In this document: positions 6,405 through 11,466 of the stretch, piece after piece
How positions within the stretch are numbered: the first letter of the stretch is position 1
Layout of the letters: every line of letters starts with the position of its first letter
Assembly: GCA_005884465.1 (NCBI GenBank)
Contig: VAZH01000150.1
Coordinates: 1-11,466 of the forward strand
Source: Alphaproteobacteria bacterium
Lineage (GTDB): Bacteria; Pseudomonadota; Alphaproteobacteria; Rhizobiales; Xanthobacteraceae
Direction of reading: 5' to 3'
Length of the DNA stretch: 11,466 nucleotides
Translations under genes and position numbers: made by a program
Notes under the pieces: model-generated
What the model was told of the DNA's origin: nothing
The model's database searches: none
The model's input: the letters and a program-made list of their open reading frames with translations, nothing else

Positions 6405-6893
6405 TCAGGTCGGGGGACGGCAATCGCCAACCCGCTGCGCTACCACCGTTTCTTTGGTCGGTATCTTTCCAATGCTGCCCTGATGGATCTCCGTGTAGGC
6501 GCTGTCCCCTTTCACATTGATCTCAGTCTTGATCGGCGCAGCGCCTCCACAGACCTTCTGGAAAACATAACCATCATCTGTCTTCCGAAGGTCCTTGGTG
6601 CTGCAGCCTCCTGCCTTGAGCGGGGCGAATTCCGCCTTCAGCGCCAGCGTCGGGTTGACACACCGGGTCATCTGTCGGTCGATTGGCAAGCCACTGGTTT
6701 GCAGCCGATCATTCGGCTTGCCGTCGGTCTCAAGTGTCCGCTCGAATTTCCACAGCCCGCTGCGAAAAATCGGTCCGTCAAAGGCAAAACTTGCGGAGGT
6801 TGTAGCCAACAGCGCGCAAGCCGCAGCGACGGCCAGCAGCATGCGGCGCCGGATTCGGTCGGATTCGTCTTCACGGGAAACGATCGCGGTCAT
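6405..6893 (-). CDS. DUF3617-like exported protein
   Basis: 162 residues from ATG 6891-6893, which has GGAG about 7 nt upstream; the frame is open further to 7085, but that part lacks a suitable start signal and runs past the candidate promoter. The charged start MTAIVSREDESDRIRRR precedes a hydrophobic signal helix (about 18-34, MLLAVAAACALLATTSASFA). The mature protein starts FDGPIFRSGLWKFERTLE, where the GLW/Y-x-F/V opening is typical of DUF3617, whose members are small periplasmic proteins of unknown role. Four Cys in the mature part (in MTRCVN, GGCST, QKVCGG and GDCRPPT) suggest two disulfides, again usual for the family. The region GDSAYTEIHQGS matches the family's conserved 'test-value' strand. 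No enzyme motif is present. A candidate EcfG promoter lies directly upstream. Confidence 0.82.
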   Translation of the reverse strand: MTAIVSREDESDRIRRRMLLAVAAACALLATTSASFAFDGPIFRSGLWKFERTLETDGKPNDRLQTSGLPIDRQMTRCVNPTLALKAEFAPLKAGGCSTKDLRKTDDGYVFQKVCGGAAPIKTEINVKGDSAYTEIHQGSIGKIPTKETVVAQRVGDCRPPT

Positions 6894-6920
6894 AGCACTC
6901 TCCAGAAGTGAAACATCTCG

Positions 6921-6945
6921 AACCAACAGGTAAGGGCAACGTTCC
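6921..6945 (-). promoter_or_regulatory. Candidate EcfG-type promoter for the DUF3617-like gene
   Basis: Read on the minus strand, GGAAC (6945-6941), a 16-nt spacer and GGTT (6924-6921) match GGAAC-N16/17-CGTT with one base off. The -10 element is 27 nt before the ATG at 6893, leaving a leader of about 20 nt that still holds the GGAG ribosome binding site. Confidence 0.45.
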
Positions 6946-6970
6946 GGTTTCAAGGAGCGTGAATTAAATT

Positions 6971-6978
6971 TTAACCAT
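6971..6978 (+). promoter_or_regulatory. CtrA-type octamer TTAACCAT
   Basis: TTAACCAT is the octamer reported as a CtrA-associated site in alphaproteobacteria. Another TTAA (6964-6967) precedes it, but with a 3-nt gap rather than the 7 nt of the full TTAA-N7-TTAA site. It is 78 bp upstream of the DUF3617-like ATG and 640 bp upstream of cpaB. A looser TTAATCAT (7547-7554) lies 63 bp before cpaB. In Caulobacter, CtrA drives pilus genes, which makes the pair suggestive only. Confidence 0.3.
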
Positions 6979-7077
6979 AGCTCGCAGGTTCGAATGCAAC
7001 TGCGGCGATCGAGCCGGGATTCTTGAGAAGCTGTTGGGCCCTTGAGCCGCCAAAATCCCTTTTTTTGGATACACTCG

Positions 7078-7119
7078 CTGGCCATTCAGCCATGACGTCA
7101 GCCTGCATGACGTGGCCAG
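7078..7119. repeat. Nested inverted and direct repeats in the cpa upstream region
   Basis: CTGGCCA (7078-7084) and TGGCCAG (7113-7119) are a perfect inverted pair. Inside, CGTCA (7096-7100) pairs with TGACG (7108-7112), and CATGACGT is directly repeated at 7091-7098 and 7106-7113, 15 bp apart. This could be an operator or a folded leader segment. Confidence 0.4.
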
Positions 7120-7181
7120 GCAGAAGGCAGGTTGGCCGTTTTGTTTGGGCACGGAATAGCACGGCATTCGGGATCGACCGC

Positions 7182-7228
7182 TCCGCTAGCGGAATCCTTG
7201 TCCTTGCAACGCGCGTTGTTCTTTTTTT
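7182..7228. repeat. Two perfect 12-bp palindromes followed by a T run
   Basis: TCCGCTAGCGGA (7182-7193) and CAACGCGCGTTG (7207-7218) are perfect palindromes 25 bp apart. The second is followed by TTCTTTTTTT ending at 7228, giving a weak terminator-like layout with a 4-bp stem and GCGC loop. Alternatively these are binding sites of dimeric regulators of the pilus operon. Confidence 0.4.
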
Positions 7229-7616
7229 GTTCTCAGGGGGTCAACGAGGTTATCCTGGGAGCGCGCGCGTCCGCAGCGCAAGTCTGGTCTTCGTTCGAGC
7301 ACGAAAAAAATCGGCAAACACGGCGATCGAGAAAGTTCGAGAAGGCCTTTCCAGGAAACTAACAGGTCCGGCGCTTAAGTGAGGCGTGCTGCGGCCTCGA
7401 ACGTCGTTGCTGCGCAGCGTCGGGCACAATGGATTTTGGCGGTCCTGTTGTTCAAAACGATAACGTCTCGTTCACCATGAGCGACAAATCCGCGATTCCT
7501 TTTGGCAAACTCGTTCGACCCTCATGTTGGCTTATACTTTTGCTGATTAATCATGCTTAGAGAAGGAGCTGTACCCACATACAGTTCAAGCGCGTAAGTG
7601 TGGATAGTAAAAGCGT

Positions 7617-8411
7617 ATGAATACCGCACGCATTGTCGTCCTGACCATCGCTCTCATTGCCGGCGGGGTTGCCGCATATCTCGCGAGTGGAATCGGCGAC
7701 AAACCTCCCCCCACCGAAGCGATCACGCTGCAGACCGTGGACGTTCTTGTCGCGAAGTCCGACATCGGTCTTGGCCAAACGGTGACCGCCGAGGCTGTGC
7801 AATGGCAAACGTGGCCGGCGGCGACTGCGAGCAACAGCTTTATCCGCCGCAACGATCGTCCTGATGCAACGACCCAGGTTGCCGGCTCGATTGCACGCGC
7901 GCCATTCATCGCCGGTGAGCCGATTCGCGAGCCAAAGCTGGTCAAGGCTAATGGCTCAGGCTTCATGGCCGCCATCCTGCCGGCCGGCATGCGTGCCGTC
8001 TCCACCGAAATTTCGCCGGAGACCGGCGCCGGCGGCTTTATTCTGCCCAACGATCGGGTCGATGTCATCCTCTCGAAGCGCGAGAAGAATCCGGACCGCG
8101 GCGGCTCCGCCGATATCGTCAACTCGGAGGTGATCCTCAGCAACGTTCGTGTTCTCGCCATCGACCAGGCGCCAAAAGAAAAGGATGGCCAGACCAGCGT
8201 GGTCGGCAAGACCGTAACGCTTGAACTCAAGCCGGAACAAGCGGAGACGCTGGCACGCGCGCGCCAGAGCGGCACCATGTCGCTGGCGCTTCGCAGCATC
8301 GCGGACGTCAACGCGACTGAGACCGGGTCTGAGGATCAGCTCGCGAAGCGTGGCGAGACTATCAAGGTGGTTCGCTACGGCGTTTCAAGCCCGACGACGA
8401 TACAGAAGTGA
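7617..8411 (+). CDS. cpaB: Tad/Flp pilus assembly protein CpaB (RcpC)
   Basis: 264 residues. An N-terminal membrane or signal helix (residues 4-24, ARIVVLTIALIAGGVAAYLA) leads to a SAF-like domain (about 40-108, with VDVLVAKSDIGLGQTVTAE and RAPFIAGEPIREPKLV). The RcpC/CpaB domain follows (about 115-230), with ILPAGMRAVSTEISPETGAGG, ILPNDRVDVIL and the end motif VTLELKPEQAETLARA. CpaB sits in the periplasm with the CpaC secretin and is needed for Tad/Flp pilus assembly. An in-frame TAA at 7608-7610 rules out a longer start, so ATG 7617 is the first possible codon, although no good Shine-Dalgarno lies at normal distance. It is the first gene of the operon, 16 bp before cpaC. Confidence 0.96.
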   Translation: MNTARIVVLTIALIAGGVAAYLASGIGDKPPPTEAITLQTVDVLVAKSDIGLGQTVTAEAVQWQTWPAATASNSFIRRNDRPDATTQVAGSIARAPFIAGEPIREPKLVKANGSGFMAAILPAGMRAVSTEISPETGAGGFILPNDRVDVILSKREKNPDRGGSADIVNSEVILSNVRVLAIDQAPKEKDGQTSVVGKTVTLELKPEQAETLARARQSGTMSLALRSIADVNATETGSEDQLAKRGETIKVVRYGVSSPTTIQK

Positions 8412-8427
8412 TCGAAGGGCGCCCGAT

Positions 8428-9861
8428 ATGAAAAGCAGGATAAATCGGCGATCGATCTGGACAATGCTGGTCCGCGCTCTGTCGTTTTCGGCCGTCACAG
8501 CATTGACGCTCAATTCGGCTTTGGCGCCGGTTGTGGCGAGCGACTATGCGGCAACGCCGATGGTCGGCGGCGGACAAATAAAAGCGCGCTTCCTTGCGCT
8601 CGGCATCGGCAAATCCGTCGTGGTCGATCTGCCGCGCGACATCAAGGATGTGCTGGTCGCCGACCCGAAGATCGCAAATGCGGTGATACCTTCGACCCAG
8701 CGCGCCTACATCATCGGTGCCGCGGTTGGTCAGACCAACATCGTGTTCTTCGATTCCGCAGGCGTGCAGATGGCGGCCTACGACATCGCGGTCAAGCGCG
8801 ATCTCAACGGTGTGCGCGCGGTCCAGATCGAAGGCGTCGGCGACGGCGTCATATTGACCGGATCGGTATCCAGTCCGGTCGAGGCGCAGCAGGCGGGCGA
8901 TCTCGCCGCACGGTTGGTAGGCAGTCCGGAAAAGGTCGTCAACTCAATCGCGGTCCGGGGTCGTGATCAGGTGATGTTGAAGGTTACCGTCGCCGAGGTG
9001 CGGCGGGAAATCATCAAACAGATGGGCGTCGATCTCAGCGCCAGCATGAATTATGGAACCGCGGTCGTAAATTTCAACAACAACAATCCGTTCACCGCGC
9101 TTGGCCGTTCGCTTGTCAGCGACAACCTCGCGAGCGTGTCGGCCCTGACCAAGGGTCTGCCCTCAGTCACCGCCACCCTGCGCGCGATGGAAAGCGCGGG
9201 GGTGATGCGCACGCTGGCTGAGCCGAATCTCACGGCGATCTCGGGCGAGTCTGCGACGTTTATCGCGGGCGGCGAGTTTCCGGTACCGGCTGGCTATGCC
9301 TGCGACCCGACCACGCATGTCTGTACCACCCAGATCAGCTTCAAGAAATTCGGTATTTCGCTCAACTTCACGCCGGTCGTGCTGAGCGAGGGCCGTATCA
9401 GCCTGCGGGTGATGACCGAGGTCTCCGAACTGTCGAACGACAATGCCATTACGTTGAACCAGTCCGGCAATTCGCTGACCGTTCCTTCAATCAAGACCCG
9501 TCGTGCCGAAACGACGCTGGAAATACCCTCGGGCGGCTCCATGGCGATGGCCGGCTTGATCCAGGAGCAGACCAAGCAGGCTATCAACGGTTTGCCCGGC
9601 GTGGACCAATTGCCCGTTCTTGGGCAGCTCTTCAGGAGCCAGGATTTCGTCAGCAACCAGACCGAATTGATGGTTCTGGTGACGCCCTATGTCGTTCGGG
9701 CGGTTGCGCAGCAGGAGTTGTCGCGTCCCGATGATGGATTTGCCTCCGCGTCAGATCCGCAATCGTTGTTGTTGGGCAGAATTAATCGGATCTATGGCGT
9801 TCCCGGCCGCGGCGAGCCGGGCGGAAGCTACCGGGGCACCTATGGCTTTATCACCGACTGA
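8428..9861 (+). CDS. cpaC: Tad/Flp pilus secretin CpaC (RcpA)
   Basis: 477 residues from ATG 8428, with GAAGGG at 8414-8419; an open extension upstream overlaps cpaB and is rejected. A signal peptide (about 1-38) is followed by the pilus-assembly N-terminal domain (about 47-125, LGIGKSVVVDLPRDIKDVLV). A BON-like domain comes next (about 129-178, VILTGSVSSPVEAQQAGDLA), then the secretin core (about 183-423). The secretin motifs include RTLAEPNLTAISGESATFIA, GGEFPVP, KKFGISLNFTPVV, and the signature GLPGVDQLPVLGQLFRS ending in MVLVTPYVV. It forms the outer-membrane ring through which the Flp pilus passes. Between GGEFPVP and FKKFGI there is an insert with Cys292 and Cys299, able to make a small disulfide loop near the secretin gate. 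A glycine-rich tail of about 50 residues follows the core. Confidence 0.97.
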   Translation: MKSRINRRSIWTMLVRALSFSAVTALTLNSALAPVVASDYAATPMVGGGQIKARFLALGIGKSVVVDLPRDIKDVLVADPKIANAVIPSTQRAYIIGAAVGQTNIVFFDSAGVQMAAYDIAVKRDLNGVRAVQIEGVGDGVILTGSVSSPVEAQQAGDLAARLVGSPEKVVNSIAVRGRDQVMLKVTVAEVRREIIKQMGVDLSASMNYGTAVVNFNNNNPFTALGRSLVSDNLASVSALTKGLPSVTATLRAMESAGVMRTLAEPNLTAISGESATFIAGGEFPVPAGYACDPTTHVCTTQISFKKFGISLNFTPVVLSEGRISLRVMTEVSELSNDNAITLNQSGNSLTVPSIKTRRAETTLEIPSGGSMAMAGLIQEQTKQAINGLPGVDQLPVLGQLFRSQDFVSNQTELMVLVTPYVVRAVAQQELSRPDDGFASASDPQSLLLGRINRIYGVPGRGEPGGSYRGTYGFITD

Positions 9862-9901
9862 GAGGAATCTGCCCGGCCAGCGCGGCGAGGATGAGGGGAC
9901 G

Positions 9902-10636
9902 ATGACAAATAAAACTCCCGCCAACCAATTCCGAATCCTACGCCTTTGCGGCGCCTTCGTTGGCCTCGCAATCGCGCTGGGTGCATGCACAACCGGAGAA
10001 GTGGTGACAGCAAGCGTTCCTAACGATTACCGCCTGCGTCATCCTATTGCGATTCATGAAGGCGACCGGTCGGTCGTCATCTTCGTTGGCCACGGGCGCG
10101 GCGGCCTGTCCGCTTCACAACGCGCCGATGTGATGGGGCTGGCCCAGGTTTGGCTTCGTGAAGGAACCGGCGCGATTGTTGCCGATGTGCCGGTCGGCAC
10201 GCCCAATGCGCGGGCGGCGCGGGACGCATTCCGGCAAGTTCGGTCGTTGCTCGCGGCGGCCGGCGTGCCGCCGCGCGGGATTGTTGTCCGCCGCTATCAG
10301 CCGGACGACCTGCGAACGCTCGCGACCATCCGCCTGAGCTATCCGAAAATCTCGGCGATTGCCGGTCCCTGCGGCCTGTGGCCGGAGGATCTCGGACCCT
10401 CGATCAGGAATCCAAGCTACTTCGAAAACAAGCAGTATTTCAATTTCGGCTGCGCCTATCAGCGCAACTTGGCGGCAATGGTCGACAATCCCTCGGACCT
10501 CGTGCAGCCGCGGTCCGAAACCCTCGCCTATACGCCGCGGCGCAGCATGGCTTTCGAGAAATATCGCAAGGGCACTGCGACCACGACCATCTATCCCGAC
10601 GCCGACAGGGCCAAACTCAGCGATACAGGCAAATGA
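9902..10636 (+). CDS. cpaD: Tad/Flp pilus lipoprotein CpaD
   Basis: 244 residues from ATG 9902, preceded by GAGGGG (9893-9898), a short 3-nt spacing, with another GAGG at 9887-9890. The signal peptide ends in a lipobox LGAC with Cys29, so the protein should be lipid-anchored, probably in the outer membrane beside CpaC. Family hallmarks are PNDYRLRHPIAI at the start of the mature part, GPCGLWPEDLG (Cys157) and YFNFGCAYQRNLAAMVDNPS (Cys184) followed by DLVQPR. The two Cys are likely disulfide-linked. CpaD is thought to help localise or stabilise the secretin. It lies 40 bp after cpaC, and its stop TGA overlaps the ATG of cpaE. A longer open frame to 9689 runs antiphase through cpaC and is rejected. 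Confidence 0.95.
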   Translation: MTNKTPANQFRILRLCGAFVGLAIALGACTTGEVVTASVPNDYRLRHPIAIHEGDRSVVIFVGHGRGGLSASQRADVMGLAQVWLREGTGAIVADVPVGTPNARAARDAFRQVRSLLAAAGVPPRGIVVRRYQPDDLRTLATIRLSYPKISAIAGPCGLWPEDLGPSIRNPSYFENKQYFNFGCAYQRNLAAMVDNPSDLVQPRSETLAYTPRRSMAFEKYRKGTATTTIYPDADRAKLSDTGK

Positions 10637-11466
10637 ACAGCTACGCGCGCAAGAATCCGGAGGAGCAGCCCGGCGTCTCGCCGTCGCCGGAGGACGATCA
10701 CATCGCCCCGGCGCCGCGGGTGTCGGTACAGGCGTTTTGCGAGACCGCGGAAACCGCAGCCGCCGTGCATTCGGCCGCCGAAGACCGCCGCCTCGGCAAG
10801 GCCCATCTCAAGGTTGAAATGGGCGGCATGGCAGCCGCCATCGAAGCCTATCATACGGCTCCCACTCCGAACGTGATCATTCTGGAAACCGAAGGCCGCA
10901 GTGATATCCTTGGGGGCCTCGATCACCTAGCGACGGTTTGCGATTCCGGAACCCGCGTTGTCGTCATCGGCAACGTCAACGATGTCACGCTTTATCGCGA
11001 ATTGGTACGCCGCGGAGTCAGCGACTACGTGATCGGGCCGGTCGATGCCCTGGATGTGGTGCGCTCGATCTGCGGTCTGTTCTCGGCGCTGGAGGCAAAA
11101 GCCATCGGCCGGATTATCGCAATCGTCGGCGCAAAAGGCGGCGTCGGCGCATCCACCGTTGCGCACAATGTTGCATGGGCGATCGCGCGTGATGTGGGGC
11201 TGGATTCCGTCGTCGCCGATCTCGACCTCGCATTCGGCACCGCCGGTCTCGACTACAACCAGGATCCCTCGCAGGGAATTGCCAATGCGGTATTCTCGCC
11301 CGATCGTATCGATACGGCGTTCGTCGATCGTCTGCTGTCGAAATGTACCGACCATCTCAGCCTGCTGGCGGCGCCGGCGACGCTGGAGCGGGTCTACGAC
11401 TTTGGCGACGAAGCCTTCGATACGATCTTCGATTCGTTACGCATCACGACGCCCTGCATCGTGCTC
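10633..11466 (+). CDS. cpaE: Tad/Flp pilus assembly ATPase CpaE/TadZ, 3' end outside window
   Basis: The first 278 residues are present; the frame runs off the right edge. ATG 10633 overlaps the cpaD stop (ATGA), so translation is probably coupled. An N-terminal extension (1-30) leads to a receiver-like domain (about 31-150). At the place of the phospho-acceptor it reads VIILETEG, and its end DYVIGPVDALDVV has Gly where receivers have Lys, so phosphorylation is unlikely. The MinD/ParA-like ATPase domain starts at about 160. The deviant Walker A GAKGGVGAST (166-175) keeps the signature Lys168 but has Ala173 in place of the P-loop Lys. The next motif VVADLDLAFGTAGLDY (193-208) carries the Walker A' Asp. 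CpaE/TadZ places the pilus machinery at its cellular site, with CpaF (expected downstream) as motor. Confidence 0.95.
   Translation, partial: MNSYARKNPEEQPGVSPSPEDDHIAPAPRVSVQAFCETAETAAAVHSAAEDRRLGKAHLKVEMGGMAAAIEAYHTAPTPNVIILETEGRSDILGGLDHLATVCDSGTRVVVIGNVNDVTLYRELVRRGVSDYVIGPVDALDVVRSICGLFSALEAKAIGRIIAIVGAKGGVGASTVAHNVAWAIARDVGLDSVVADLDLAFGTAGLDYNQDPSQGIANAVFSPDRIDTAFVDRLLSKCTDHLSLLAAPATLERVYDFGDEAFDTIFDSLRITTPCIVL

Larger units (their letters stand above)
6946..7616. other. Long gap upstream of cpaB, no convincing gene
   Basis: About 670 bp. An open frame at 7023-7382 has no ribosome binding site, an odd composition and no recognisable family, so I do not call it. The region carries palindromes (7078-7119, 7182-7193, 7207-7218), T7 runs (7060-7066, 7222-7228) and an A7 run (7304-7310). 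It also has direct repeats CATGACGT (7091 and 7106) and TCGAGAA (7327 and 7337). Close to cpaB there is a TATACT (7533-7538) without a clear -35, and a strong AGAAGGAG (7561-7568) with no start codon at working distance. It presumably holds the cpa operon promoter and a long leader, and might hide a small RNA. Confidence 0.6.

Noticed and set aside
7023..7382. 119-residue plus-strand open frame in the gap before cpaB
   Set aside because: No ribosome binding site, no recognisable domain, and it spans the palindromes and homopolymer runs.
7586..8311. 241-residue minus-strand open frame over cpaB
   Set aside because: Antisense to a confidently identified gene; Ser/Arg-rich shadow composition.
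9689..9901. Longer cpaD start inside cpaC
   Set aside because: Would overlap the cpaC 3' end by over 170 bp and destroy the lipoprotein signal peptide that begins at ATG 9902.

Overview
The window is high-GC DNA, probably from a Bradyrhizobium-like alphaproteobacterium (Hyphomicrobiales). Four lines support this: a cpaBCDE block for a Tad/Flp pilus, a GrlR-family small protein, several small exported proteins of a kind I associate with Bradyrhizobium and its relatives, and a mosaic palindromic intergenic repeat built around an AAGTGGAAACCGGTT core. The genus is inferred from remembered family resemblance; no search was run.

Left part (1-4822). The 3' end of a Nudix hydrolase gene is followed by a perfect 12-bp inverted repeat. 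Next comes a large membrane histidine kinase (two TM segments, HAMP, two PAS domains, HisKA and HATPase_c) with no response regulator beside it. It converges, with only 3 nt between stop codons, on a small GrlR-like gene on the minus strand. The gap after that holds a two-hairpin palindromic element whose loops are complementary to each other. A small Cys-containing exported protein and a VOC-fold protein on the minus strand follow.

Middle part (4823-7616). This contains a TM-anchored protein of unknown function, a small secreted or anchored proline-rich protein with a duplicated NNSW tail, and a convergent DUF3617-like exported protein. The last two each have a candidate EcfG-type (general stress response) promoter. 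About 720 bp without a convincing gene then separate the DUF3617-like gene from the pilus operon. That stretch has several perfect palindromes, two T7 runs, a CtrA-type TTAACCAT octamer and an orphan Shine-Dalgarno sequence.

Right part (7617-11466). cpaB, cpaC, cpaD and the 5' part of cpaE lie on the plus strand with spacings of 16 bp, 40 bp and a 4-bp ATGA overlap, so they are almost certainly one operon. CpaC is the outer-membrane secretin, CpaB its periplasmic partner, CpaD an outer-membrane lipoprotein and CpaE a MinD/ParA-like positioning ATPase with a receiver-like N-terminal domain. cpaF, tadB and tadC would be expected just beyond the right edge. The Flp pilin and prepilin peptidase (cpaA) genes that often precede cpaB are not in this window.

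I see no mobile element, CRISPR array, tRNA or rRNA, and no clear new multi-gene system. The most unusual signals are the intergenic structures and the paired stress-type promoters.
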